A DNA stretch of 33,072 bases from Sulfurimonas sp. (GTDB taxonomy: Bacteria > Campylobacterota > Campylobacteria > Campylobacterales > Sulfurimonadaceae): the NCBI GenBank assembly GCA_026988235.1, contig JALSLQ010000059.1, forward strand, positions 1 through 33,072, in the 5' to 3' direction. The position numbers and the translations under genes are program-made. Position 1 is the stretch's first letter. Each line of letters opens with the position of its first letter. The notes beneath the pieces were generated by a model. That model had not been told where the DNA came from. It saw only the letters and a program-made list of their open reading frames with translations, and did not search any database. This document shows, in pieces, positions 1 to 7,436 of this stretch.

Positions 1-77
1 TGGCGCGGTGGATGGGGCTCGAACCCACGACCCCCTGCGTGACAGGCAGGTATTCTAACCAACTGAACTACCACCGC
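1..77 (-). tRNA. tRNA-Asp (GTC), copy 1
   Basis: On the minus strand a complete 77-nt cloverleaf runs from GCGGTGG (acceptor) to CCACCGC-G-CCA, with the D-arm beginning TAGTTCAG, anticodon GTC in the loop between CCTGC and GCAGG, and T-loop GTTCGAG. The CCA end is encoded. It is identical base for base to the second Asp copy at 399-475 and is the last tRNA of the cluster visible here. Confidence 0.97.
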
Positions 78-114
78 GCATATAATAAAAAAGTAATTTA
101 CAACACCAAATAAG

Positions 115-190
115 TGGCGACCCCTAAAGGATTTGAACCTCTGTTACTACCATGAAGTGATAGTGTCCTTGGCCACTAGACGAAAGGGTC
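115..190 (-). tRNA. tRNA-Glu (TTC)
   Basis: A 76-nt minus-strand cloverleaf: acceptor GACCCTT pairs with AGGGGTC (one G-T), D-arm TCGTCTAG, anticodon stem CTATC/GGTAG around a loop holding TTC, T-arm GAGG/CCTT, discriminator G and encoded CCA. It lies 37 bp upstream, in transcription order, of Asp copy 1. Confidence 0.96.
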
Positions 191-306
191 ACTTTCTTTC
201 ATAAACAAAAGGTTTGTAACTGTTTTTTTGATTTAGTTGTGCTTAAGTTTTTAGTGAAGCGTACTAAAGTACATGAGCTAAAAATTTGAGTGCAAATAAA
301 CAAAAA
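191..306 (-). repeat. Inter-tRNA spacer with hairpin repeat A
   Basis: This spacer lies between tRNA-Val copy 1 and tRNA-Glu. Positions of about 225-306 closely match about 645-729, the other sequence directly 3' of a tRNA-Val. The repeat is an imperfect inverted repeat: an inner stem GTACT-AA-AGTAC near 261-272 and an outer stem pairing TTTTTAG with CTAAAAA, extended with G-U-compatible changes to TTGTGC/GTGCAA. The inner stem differs from that of copy B but pairing is kept. It could be a processing or attenuation structure in the tRNA precursor, or a small mobile palindrome. Confidence 0.6.
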
Positions 307-382
307 TGGTGGGCATTACAAGACTCGAACTTGTGACATCTACCTTGTAAGGGTAGCGCTCTACCAACTGAGCTAAACGCCC
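307..382 (-). tRNA. tRNA-Val (TAC), copy 1
   Basis: A 76-nt minus-strand cloverleaf: acceptor GGGCGTT/AATGCCC, D-arm TAGCTCAG, anticodon TAC in loop CTTACAA, T-stem ACAAG/CTTGT, discriminator A, encoded CCA. Compared with copy 2 (730-805) it differs in the T-stem and one acceptor pair, with both partners changed so pairing is kept. Confidence 0.97.
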
Positions 383-398
383 ATTTACTAAAAATAAA

Positions 399-475
399 TG
401 GCGCGGTGGATGGGGCTCGAACCCACGACCCCCTGCGTGACAGGCAGGTATTCTAACCAACTGAACTACCACCGC
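399..475 (-). tRNA. tRNA-Asp (GTC), copy 2
   Basis: This 77-nt minus-strand tRNA is identical to the copy at 1-77, with anticodon GTC and an encoded CCA. It follows Val copy 2 across a 254-bp spacer and precedes Val copy 1 by 16 bp. Confidence 0.97.
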
Positions 476-729
476 AACCTAAAATTATGCTTTTTGCTTT
501 ACTCGGCGTTAGAACCTTTCACTCAATCGTCACATAGTATAACTATGCTCCTCATTCACTCAAGAACCTGCCTTGATTAAAACAAAAATCAAGAATTTTA
601 TAAATAATTGTCACATTTTCTTTTTTAAAGTAAGAAAAAACTTGTTTTTTGCATTAGTTGTGCTAAAATTTTTAACGAAGCATAGTAAAACTATGTGAGT
701 TGAAAATTTAAGTGCAAATAATCAAAAAA
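476..729 (-). repeat. Inter-tRNA spacer with hairpin repeats B and C
   Basis: This 254-bp stretch has no gene. At about 645-729, hairpin repeat B matches spacer repeat A: inner stem ATAGT-AAA-ACTAT near 682-694, and an outer arm TTGTGC...GTGCAA with a TTTT/AAAA core. Around 533-549 there is a third palindrome, CATAGT-ATA-ACTATG, with the same core as B but different flanks (element C). The corresponding spacer after Val copy 1 also contains tRNA-Glu; no Glu gene is seen here. Confidence 0.55.
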
Positions 730-805
730 TGGTGGGCACTACTGGACTCGAACCAGTGACATCTACCTTGTAAGGGTAGCGCTCTACCAACTGAGCTAAG
801 CGCCC
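730..805 (-). tRNA. tRNA-Val (TAC), copy 2
   Basis: A 76-nt minus-strand cloverleaf: acceptor GGGCGCT/AGTGCCC, anticodon TAC, T-stem ACTGG/CCAGT, discriminator A and encoded CCA. It has the same anticodon as copy 1 but a rewritten T-stem, so the two are diverged paralogues rather than a fresh duplication. Confidence 0.97.
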
Positions 806-818
806 ATTTTTATATAAA

Positions 819-894
819 TGGTGTCCTGTGATGGATTCGAACCATCGGCCACATCATTAAAAGTGACGTGCTCTACCAGCTGAGCTAACAAGAC
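819..894 (-). tRNA. tRNA-Lys (TTT)
   Basis: A 76-nt minus-strand cloverleaf: acceptor GTCTTGT/ACAGGAC, D-arm TAGCTCAG, anticodon TTT in loop ACTTTTAA, T-loop GTTCGAA, discriminator A and encoded CCA. It is the first tRNA of the cluster, just downstream of a consensus promoter. Confidence 0.97.
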
Positions 895-899
895 GATTG

Positions 900-917
900 C
901 CTCTTATTCTTAAGAGG
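900..917 (-). other. Leader hairpin of the tRNA transcript
   Basis: An 18-bp inverted repeat (CCTCTT / AAGAGG around a 6-nt loop) lies between the promoter at 923-951 and tRNA-Lys. It would fold at the very 5' end of the precursor RNA. A role in processing or in shielding the end is inference. Confidence 0.4.
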
Positions 918-922
918 TCGAA

Positions 923-951
923 ATTATAGGCAAATAGCTTTTAATTGTCAA
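923..951 (-). promoter_or_regulatory. Consensus sigma70 promoter of the tRNA cluster
   Basis: On the minus strand TTGACA (946-951) and TATAAT (923-928) are separated by exactly 17 bp. Both are perfect consensus hexamers, unlike the other promoters in this window, which show only a clear -10. That fits a strong stable-RNA promoter. It sits just downstream of the cinA-like stop codon. Confidence 0.9.
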
Positions 952-968
952 GATATTTCGCGCTAAAT

Positions 969-2057
969 TTAAAAAAAAGTCTCTTTATCAAGTAAAAGCA
1001 ACATTTTTATTGCCATTAAGGCACTTTGGTCTTGCACATAGTTTCTGTCACCATGAAAATGCAAATGTTTTTCTACATGTAAAGTGTGACTTCTTGCACT
1101 TATGTAGACTGTTCCTACCGGTTTAAGTTCTGTCCCTCCAGTGTCACCGGCTATTCCGCTTATGGCAAGCGCATAATCTGCTCCGCTCACATTTAATGCA
1201 CCTTCACTCATTTCTCTCACAACTTCAGCACTTACTGCACCATTTTCTTCAAGTATACCATGATCAACTGCCAACCAATTTTCTTTTAAAGTATTTGAAT
1301 ATGTCACTAAACTACCATCTAGAATTTTCGATGCTCCGTTATGTTTAGTAAAATAATAACTCAACAATCCACCCGTACAACTCTCTGCAAAACTTACTTT
1401 TTTAGAACCATGTGAAAGCTTTTCTATAATGTATTCTATAATATTAGAGGAAGCTATAAGCTTTTTGGGCAACAGATTTTTTGAGGCATGAATAAACTTA
1501 GCAATATCTCCGTACTTATTACTAGTTACATCAATTCTAAGCCAGCCTTCTACTTCTTGCGTCACATCAAAGTTCACTTCATAAGTTTGTGCAATGGGCA
1601 TTAAAATAGTTATAATCGTAGATTTATCTTCTTCAAATACATGGACAGTCGCCCGTATCTCTTCATTTTTCAACAACAATTCTGGCATTTTTTGCCCTTC
1701 ATCCATCTGCACGACATTTATAACAGAGTCCTGATATTCTAAAAGATACGAACGCTCTGCAAACAAAGAAGCTTTTTGCGGTATAAGCATTCCCTCTTTT
1801 AAAATCTGATTATCACTCGTAGCCGTGCATATCACTTTTCCTACAGTTGAAAAGTTTTGTTTACATGTAACTAGAAGAAGTCGTTCGGAGCTGTTTAATT
1901 CTTGTTCAAGATAAAGAAAAAATGAGTTGTCACTGTCTTTAAAAGTGGTTATTTGGTCGATAAATCCGCTATTTTTTTCAATATTTCGTAAAATATACTC
2001 TTTTAATTGTCTATTGTAAACAAATTTATTGCCTATAAATATAAGATGCGTTTTCAT
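969..2057 (-). CDS. cinA: CinA family protein (nicotinamide-nucleotide amidohydrolase domain)
   Basis: This 362-aa protein has a C-terminal CinA/PncC domain at about residues 205-362. Visible hallmarks are AESCTGG (224-230, with the likely nucleophile Ser226), VTYSN, and the glycine loop SGIAGDTGG. The family deamidates nicotinamide mononucleotide in pyridine-nucleotide recycling and is linked to competence and DNA damage in some bacteria. The N-terminal ~200 residues sit where a MoCF/CinA-N domain is expected, but the usual GGLGPT-type motif is missing, so that half looks degenerate. The ATG start has AAGG nearby, with a TACATGTAA word between them. It is divergent from ileS. Confidence 0.85.
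   Translation of the reverse strand: MKTHLIFIGNKFVYNRQLKEYILRNIEKNSGFIDQITTFKDSDNSFFLYLEQELNSSERLLLVTCKQNFSTVGKVICTATSDNQILKEGMLIPQKASLFAERSYLLEYQDSVINVVQMDEGQKMPELLLKNEEIRATVHVFEEDKSTIITILMPIAQTYEVNFDVTQEVEGWLRIDVTSNKYGDIAKFIHASKNLLPKKLIASSNIIEYIIEKLSHGSKKVSFAESCTGGLLSYYFTKHNGASKILDGSLVTYSNTLKENWLAVDHGILEENGAVSAEVVREMSEGALNVSGADYALAISGIAGDTGGTELKPVGTVYISARSHTLHVEKHLHFHGDRNYVQDQSALMAIKMLLLLDKETFF
1861..1870 (+). repeat. TTACATGTAA palindrome, one of 11 iterated sites
   Basis: This is a representative of a recurring word. Perfect decamers TTACATGTAA start at 1861, 3349, 4255, 27654, 29926 and 30741. The nonamer TACATGTAA with another first flanking base starts at 1074, 2060, 12663, 13726 and 14939. 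Ten are in genes or at a gene end and one is in the cinA leader. In minus-strand genes it is read sometimes as Leu-His-Val and sometimes as Val-Thr-Cys, so the protein frame does not explain it. Function unknown. Confidence 0.75.
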
Positions 2058-2095
2058 ACTACATGTAACCTTATTTGAAGAATTTAATTTGGCTT

Positions 2096-2101
2096 ATTAT
2101 A
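2096..2101 (-). promoter_or_regulatory. -10 box, probable cinA promoter
   Basis: TATAAT on the minus strand lies 38 bp upstream of the cinA-like ATG in the divergent 112-bp gap. No convincing -35 box is visible, which is usual for epsilonproteobacterial sigma70 promoters. Confidence 0.6.
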
Positions 2102-2132
2102 ACACTTTATTAGCTTTTAAACACATAACAGA

Positions 2133-2138
2133 TATAAT
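2133..2138 (+). promoter_or_regulatory. -10 box, probable ileS promoter
   Basis: TATAAT followed by GC lies 31 bp upstream of the ileS ATG. The same TATAATGC context precedes guaB. The upstream DNA is A/T-rich with no clear -35. Confidence 0.65.
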
Positions 2139-2169
2139 GCAACAATTATAATAATATTTTGGGGTACAA

Positions 2170-4938
2170 ATGGACTACAAAGACACACTACTTTTACCGA
2201 CAACAACATTTGCCATGCGAGGCAATTTAATAAACAACGAGCCTAAGCGTTATGCTGCATGGGATGAGAAAAAAGTTTATCATAAAATGAAGGCAAAGCG
2301 TGCTGGAGCCGAACATTTCACACTTCATGACGGTCCTCCATATGCGAACGGGCATATTCATATAGGACATGCGCTCAATAAAATTCTCAAAGATATTATC
2401 ATTAAAAACAATTATTTTAATGGGAAATCTGTTCGTTTTACTCCAGGTTGGGATTGTCATGGGCTTCCAATCGAGCAACAGGTTGAAAAAAAGCTTGGCG
2501 GAAAAAAGAAAAAAGAACAGTTAGAGACTGCCCAAATTCGTAAGCTTTGTCGAGAACACGCAGCAAAATTTGTAGATATTCAAAGAGATGAATTTAAAAC
2601 GCTTGGAATTATTGCCGATTGGGAAAAACCGTATGTGACTATGGATTACAAATTTGAAGCAAATATTTTTAGAACACTGTGTAGTGTTGCAAAAAAAGGG
2701 CTTTTGATTGAGCGTAGCAAACCTGTGTTTTGGTCATGGGCTGAGAGAACCGCACTCGCAGAAGCGGAAGTTGAATATGAGGACAAAGAAGACTACTCTA
2801 TTTTCGTTGCTTTTGAGCTTGATGATGCCTCAAAAGAAAAGCTCGGACTTGCCAAAGAAACAAAAGCGGCGCCTGTTATCTGGACGACAACACCATGGAC
2901 TATTCCGGCGAACACCGGTATTTCTTTGAATCCTGAAGAAGAATATGTCCTGACAACAGACGGTTATATTGTCGCAAAAAAACTCTTTAACACTTTAGTT
3001 GATGACGGTATAGTTAGTGGAACTGTCGCAAAAACCTTTGATGCAACTGCATTTGAAAATTTAAACGCGCTTAATCCACTTAATGGCAGACCTTCTCGTA
3101 TGGTTTTAGGTGAGCATGTTTTAGTCGATAACGGGACGGGATGTGTACATACTGCTCCCGGGCATGGTGAAGATGATTACCGTGTCGGTTTAAAATATGA
3201 CTTGGAAGTTGTTATGCCAGTTGACGAGACCGGATGTTATGACACTACAATTGTGCGTGATGCTTTAATTCCAAATGCAGAGGATTTTGTCGGACGTCAC
3301 ATCTTTAAATCAAATGAAGATATAGTGGAGTTACTGGGTGAAAGCGTGTTACATGTAAGTAAGTTTATGCACTCATATCCACACTGCTGGAGAAGTCATA
3401 CACCGCTGATTTATCGTGCAACAAAGCAGTGGTTTATTGCAGTCGATGAAAAACCAAAAGGGCAAGATGAAACACTGAGAAATATTGCCCTTGATGAGAT
3501 AGAAAAAACACTTTTCGTACCGCAAACCGGAAAAAATCGCTTAACTTCTATGGTAGCAAACCGACCTGACTGGTGTATTTCTCGTCAGCGTGACTGGGGT
3601 GTGCCTATCGCATTTTTTCGAGTCAAAGAAACCGGTGAAGTTTTACTTGATGAAAAAGTGCTTAACTTTACGGCAATGATTTTTGAAATGCAGGGAAGCG
3701 ATGCTTGGTACTCTATGGACATAGCACAGCTTCTCTACCCAGGAAGCGGTTACAAAGCAGAAGAGCTTGAAAAAGTAACAGATATCTTAGATGTCTGGTT
3801 TGACTCAGGTTCTACTTGGAATTCAGTACTGAAATCCCGTAATTATGATGCCGGAGATTATCCTGCTGACTTGTATGTAGAAGGATCTGACCAACATCGC
3901 GGCTGGTTCCAGTCATCTCTGTTTTTATCATCCGCAGTTGAGCATAAAGCACCTTACAAAGGTGTGCTAACTCACGGTTTCACAGTGGATGAAAAAGGTG
4001 AGAAAATGTCTAAGTCAAAAGGCAATGTTATCGCCCCTGAGAAAGTTTTAAAAGAGTATGGCAGTGAAATCCTTCGTTTATGGGTGGCATCATCCGATTA
4101 TCAAGGTGATTTGAAAATTTCTCAAGGAATTTTAAAACAGACTTCTGAAAACTATAGAAAACTACGAAATACCTTTAGAATTATGCTTGCAAACATCAAT
4201 GATTTAGAGAGTCTGACACCGTATGCAGAGATGGGTGATTTGGATCAATGGATATTACATGTAACACAAACCACATTGGATGAAGTACATAAACAGTTTA
4301 GCGAATATAACTTTGTAAACGGTATGAGTACGCTCAACAACTTCATTGTCAATGAACTCAGCGGTATGTATATAGATATGACAAAAGACAACCTTTATTG
4401 TAACGCAAAAGAGAGCCAAAGAAGACGAGCAAGCCAAAGTGCCATGGCAATCATTACAAAAACACTGCTTTTAATTATGGCTCCTATCATTACTTATACT
4501 GCTGATGAAATTGTAGAAAATGCACCTGCCATCATCAAAGGTGATGCCGAAGATATTTTTGATATGACTTATGAAAAAATTGAACCCGTTACCGTGCCTT
4601 TTGATGCAGAGTATATGGTAAAAGCACGGGAAGGCTTCGGCGCAGAAGTTGATAAACTCAAAAAAGAAAAAATTATCAAAAATACACTCGAACTTGTCAT
4701 TTATACAGAATCTAAAACAACATTAGAGATGGACAGAGTCGATGCTGAAGACTGGTTTGTCGTTTCAGGTATACTTGAAGACAAACCTGAAGAAGAAATC
4801 ATCGGAAGTTTCAAAGTCGATGAGGATACTTTCTCCATTGCAAAAGCAAGTAAATATAAATGTCCTAGATGTTGGAAATACCAAGCTGAAACAGAGGATT
4901 GTCTTTGTACCAGATGCGAGAGTGTTATAAATGCCTGA
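2170..4938 (+). CDS. ileS: Isoleucyl-tRNA synthetase
   Basis: This cytoplasmic class I aminoacyl-tRNA synthetase charges tRNA-Ile. At 922 aa it is close to the usual bacterial length. The Rossmann catalytic core carries GPPYANGHIHIGHAL with HIGH at 64-67 and GEKMSKSKGN near residue 612. The CP1 editing domain lies between them (WTTTPWTIPAN, then GTGCVHTAPGHGEDD). The C-terminus ends in a cysteine cluster (C898, C901, C911, C913, C916) expected to bind zinc. The ATG is preceded by a weak GGGG and follows a TATAAT box. Two TTACATGTAA sites lie inside the gene. Its stop overlaps the start of a 39-aa ORF. Confidence 0.98.
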   Translation: MDYKDTLLLPTTTFAMRGNLINNEPKRYAAWDEKKVYHKMKAKRAGAEHFTLHDGPPYANGHIHIGHALNKILKDIIIKNNYFNGKSVRFTPGWDCHGLPIEQQVEKKLGGKKKKEQLETAQIRKLCREHAAKFVDIQRDEFKTLGIIADWEKPYVTMDYKFEANIFRTLCSVAKKGLLIERSKPVFWSWAERTALAEAEVEYEDKEDYSIFVAFELDDASKEKLGLAKETKAAPVIWTTTPWTIPANTGISLNPEEEYVLTTDGYIVAKKLFNTLVDDGIVSGTVAKTFDATAFENLNALNPLNGRPSRMVLGEHVLVDNGTGCVHTAPGHGEDDYRVGLKYDLEVVMPVDETGCYDTTIVRDALIPNAEDFVGRHIFKSNEDIVELLGESVLHVSKFMHSYPHCWRSHTPLIYRATKQWFIAVDEKPKGQDETLRNIALDEIEKTLFVPQTGKNRLTSMVANRPDWCISRQRDWGVPIAFFRVKETGEVLLDEKVLNFTAMIFEMQGSDAWYSMDIAQLLYPGSGYKAEELEKVTDILDVWFDSGSTWNSVLKSRNYDAGDYPADLYVEGSDQHRGWFQSSLFLSSAVEHKAPYKGVLTHGFTVDEKGEKMSKSKGNVIAPEKVLKEYGSEILRLWVASSDYQGDLKISQGILKQTSENYRKLRNTFRIMLANINDLESLTPYAEMGDLDQWILHVTQTTLDEVHKQFSEYNFVNGMSTLNNFIVNELSGMYIDMTKDNLYCNAKESQRRRASQSAMAIITKTLLLIMAPIITYTADEIVENAPAIIKGDAEDIFDMTYEKIEPVTVPFDAEYMVKAREGFGAEVDKLKKEKIIKNTLELVIYTESKTTLEMDRVDAEDWFVVSGILEDKPEEEIIGSFKVDEDTFSIAKASKYKCPRCWKYQAETEDCLCTRCESVINA

Positions 4939-5050
4939 TTTTTCACACCCTGTTACTGCTCTATTTATCGGAATGACTATCGCTATGATATTTATAGTTA
5001 TTGGAATTGGGATTGCACTTGTTAAAATTGGCAAAAAGTCTAAAAAATAA
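4931..5050 (+). CDS. Small single-helix membrane protein
   Basis: This 39-codon ORF starts with an ATG that overlaps the last 8 nt of ileS and ends in TAA. The translation begins MPDFSHPVTALFIGM, continues as an uninterrupted hydrophobic stretch at about residues 10-31 rich in Ile, Gly and Val, and ends KIGKKSKK. This is the layout of a one-pass inner-membrane peptide with a positively charged tail kept inside. The overlap implies translation coupled to ileS. I do not recognise a family; a random frame is possible, but composition and placement argue for a real gene. Confidence 0.6.
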   Translation: MPDFSHPVTALFIGMTIAMIFIVIGIGIALVKIGKKSKK

Positions 5051-5139
5051 TTTATCTTTTTAATAAGTGCCTGACCAGAATAAAAAGGGTACTCTACATT
5101 TAAGAAAATGTAAAAAAGTACAATACAAGGAAATATATA

Positions 5140-6204
5140 TTGCGAGTATTAGATTTATTTTCAGGTTGTGGTGGCTTTTCATATGGATTTCAAGAAGCAG
5201 GATTTGAAATTGTTTTAGGTATAGACAATGTTGATATTGCGTTAAAAACATTCAAGTATAATCATAATAATTCTCATACAAAAAATATTGATTTATCAAA
5301 AATAGACAATTTACAGGAAATCGTAAACTTTTTAGACAACAAAGGTGGAGTAGATGTAATCATCGCGGGACCACCTTGCCAAGGCTTCTCACTTACTGGT
5401 TCGAGAAAAGAGGACGATGAAAGGAATAAACTTTTTTACTCTGTTTTTGAAATTGCACAAATGTTAAAAGAAAGACCAAAAGCATTAATTATAGAGAATG
5501 TTCCTGGTCTAGCAACACTTTACAAAGGAAAAGCAAAAGAAGAAATTGAAAGAAACTTCAAAGAAAATAACTACACAAATCAATCTAAAATTCTCTTTGC
5601 TCCCAATTATGGTATTCCACAAATTAGAAAAAGACTATTTTTTGTAGGTTTAGATGCACCTTATGGTAACTTTAAATTTCCTGATGAAATTTTAAACAAA
5701 GATGAATATATAACTTGCGAACAAGCAATTTCTGACTTGCCTTCATTAAAAAATACTCTAGGGGATGAAAATATAGATTATATTTGTAAACCAACTTCAG
5801 ACTATCAAATAAAAATGAGATTAAATTCAAAAAAAATAAACAACCATGTAGGAACACAGCATACAGACTTGGTAAAAAGTGTAATTGCACAAGTTCCTGA
5901 AGGTGGAAATCACAAAGATTTACCAATGGGTGTAGGTGATAGCAGGAAATTTAATGAAGCTTGGACTAGATATCACAGTCAAAAACCTGCTAAAACTATT
6001 GATACAGGACATAGAAACCATTTTCATTATAAATATAATAGAGTACCTACTGTAAGAGAGAATGCAAGACTACAAAGTTTTCCAGATAGTTTTCAATTTT
6101 TAGGAACAAAAACCCAACAATATAGACAGGTTGGGAATGCTGTTCCCCCGATGCTTGGTTTCCATATAGCAAAACAACTAAAAAAGATTTTAGAAAATGA
6201 ATAA
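5140..6204 (+). CDS. DNA (cytosine-5)-methyltransferase 1
   Basis: This 354-aa m5C methyltransferase shows the family motifs in order: motif I DLFSGCGGFSYGF (5-17), motif IV GPPCQGFS with catalytic Cys80, motif VI ENV (119-121), motif VIII QIRKR (161-165), a target-recognition region at about 180-300, and motifs IX/X ending in QVGNAVPP near 330. It methylates cytosine in a specific duplex site using S-adenosylmethionine. The start is TTG at 5140, chosen because AAGGA lies 8 bp upstream and the translation begins right at motif I. It overlaps the next methyltransferase by 8 bp. The gene is visibly more A/T-rich than ileS. Confidence 0.93.
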   Translation: MRVLDLFSGCGGFSYGFQEAGFEIVLGIDNVDIALKTFKYNHNNSHTKNIDLSKIDNLQEIVNFLDNKGGVDVIIAGPPCQGFSLTGSRKEDDERNKLFYSVFEIAQMLKERPKALIIENVPGLATLYKGKAKEEIERNFKENNYTNQSKILFAPNYGIPQIRKRLFFVGLDAPYGNFKFPDEILNKDEYITCEQAISDLPSLKNTLGDENIDYICKPTSDYQIKMRLNSKKINNHVGTQHTDLVKSVIAQVPEGGNHKDLPMGVGDSRKFNEAWTRYHSQKPAKTIDTGHRNHFHYKYNRVPTVRENARLQSFPDSFQFLGTKTQQYRQVGNAVPPMLGFHIAKQLKKILENE

Positions 6205-7435
6205 ATATAGCTATATAGATTTATTTGCTGGTTGTGGTGGTCTAACCGATGGTTTTGAACAAACAAATATGTTTAAACCTTATGCTTTTGTTGAATGGGA
6301 TAAAAATGCAAGTAATACATTGAGAAATAGACTTGCTACTAAATGGAAGATTGATTCAGTTGATAAGAAAGTCATGCATTTCGATATTCAAAGAATGGAT
6401 GAATTACTTAATGGTTACAAAGATGATAGTGAATTTGGAAGTCATTGTGGACTTAAAAAGCTAGTTGGCAATGCAAATATAGATGTCATAATTGGCGGTC
6501 CACCATGTCAGGCATACTCAATTGCAGGTAGAGTTCAAGATAAGAATAATATGCAGTGTGATTATAGAAACTATCTATTTGAAAGTTATTTAAAAGTAGT
6601 TCAAGAGTTTCAACCAAAGCTTTTTGTATTTGAAAATGTACAAGGAATATTAAGTGCGAAACCCGATGGTACATATATTATTGACAAAATTATTGAAGAT
6701 TTTGACAAAGCAGGATATGTTATTTCTAAAGAACTAAAAAAAATGGCTTTACTTGATTCTTCTGATTATGGAGTTCCCCAAATAAGAAAAAGATTAATTA
6801 TTATTGGTATTAAGAAAAATGCGACTACTACAAATCCTACTAATATTTTACATGATTTTTATAATAATATTTTACAAAATCATAAAGTTAAGACTAAAAT
6901 TACTGTTAAAGATGCAATATCTGATTTAGACCCCTTATACCCTTTATCTAGTAAAGAACAAATAAATAGAAAAATGTCACATTCAAAAGGTTCTATAATA
7001 AAAAACCATATTCCTAGGTTCCATAGTCAAAGAGATATTGAAATATTTCGTGAACTAGCTTTAGATGTAGCTAATGGATCAAAAAAATATCCTGATACGG
7101 AATCATTAAAAAAATTATATTATGAAAAAACTGGCAAAAAATCATCATTTCATAAATATAATGTATTAGCTTTTGATAGACAAAGTAATACTATCCCTGC
7201 TCATTTGCATAAAGATGGGTTAAGACATATTCATCCAGATTATATGCAAGGAAGAACTATAACTCCTCGTGAGGCTGCAAGACTACAAACATTTGATGAT
7301 GATTTTGAATTTTTAGGCAGCATGGGTGCATCTTATAAAATGATAGGTAATGCTGTCCCTCCTTTATTGGCACAAAAAGTTGCTTTATCTATTGATTATC
7401 TATTGGAAAAATATTTTATTAAAAAGAGAGAATAA
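6197..7435 (+). CDS. DNA (cytosine-5)-methyltransferase 2
   Basis: This second m5C methyltransferase has 412 aa: motif I IDLFAGCGGLTDGF (7-20), motif IV GGPPCQAYSIAG with catalytic Cys104, motif VI FENV (145-148), motif VIII QIRKR (195-199), and MIGNAVPP near 382. It is clearly different in sequence from the upstream enzyme, so it is not a recent duplicate. Two non-identical m5C enzymes in one cassette usually mean that each modifies one strand of an asymmetric site, or that their specificities differ. It starts within the end of the first gene (ATGAATAA overlap), and its stop is 1 nt before the endonuclease ATG. Confidence 0.93.
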   Translation: MNKYSYIDLFAGCGGLTDGFEQTNMFKPYAFVEWDKNASNTLRNRLATKWKIDSVDKKVMHFDIQRMDELLNGYKDDSEFGSHCGLKKLVGNANIDVIIGGPPCQAYSIAGRVQDKNNMQCDYRNYLFESYLKVVQEFQPKLFVFENVQGILSAKPDGTYIIDKIIEDFDKAGYVISKELKKMALLDSSDYGVPQIRKRLIIIGIKKNATTTNPTNILHDFYNNILQNHKVKTKITVKDAISDLDPLYPLSSKEQINRKMSHSKGSIIKNHIPRFHSQRDIEIFRELALDVANGSKKYPDTESLKKLYYEKTGKKSSFHKYNVLAFDRQSNTIPAHLHKDGLRHIHPDYMQGRTITPREAARLQTFDDDFEFLGSMGASYKMIGNAVPPLLAQKVALSIDYLLEKYFIKKRE

Positions 7436-7436
7436 T

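Noticed and set aside
398-580. Short plus-strand ORFs across the tRNA cluster and other antisense ORFs over ileS, guaB, atp and tol genes
   Set aside because: They are shadows of tRNAs or of well-supported genes on the other strand or frame.
476-640. Decayed tRNA-Glu in the spacer after Val copy 2
   Set aside because: The matching spacer after Val copy 1 holds tRNA-Glu, but here only scattered short matches such as GAACCT are seen, with no cloverleaf.
5051-5139. Promoter or controller operator for the restriction cassette
   Set aside because: A TACATTT/AAATGTA palindrome near 5095-5112 and TACAAT at 5119 are present, but the -10 is too close to the start codon and no controller gene is seen; too weak to annotate.
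7350-7436. N-terminal extension of the HNH nuclease from the ATG at 7350
   Set aside because: The extra 29 codons lie wholly inside the second methyltransferase in another frame; the ATG at 7437 directly follows that gene's stop and has an AGAGAG purine run upstream.
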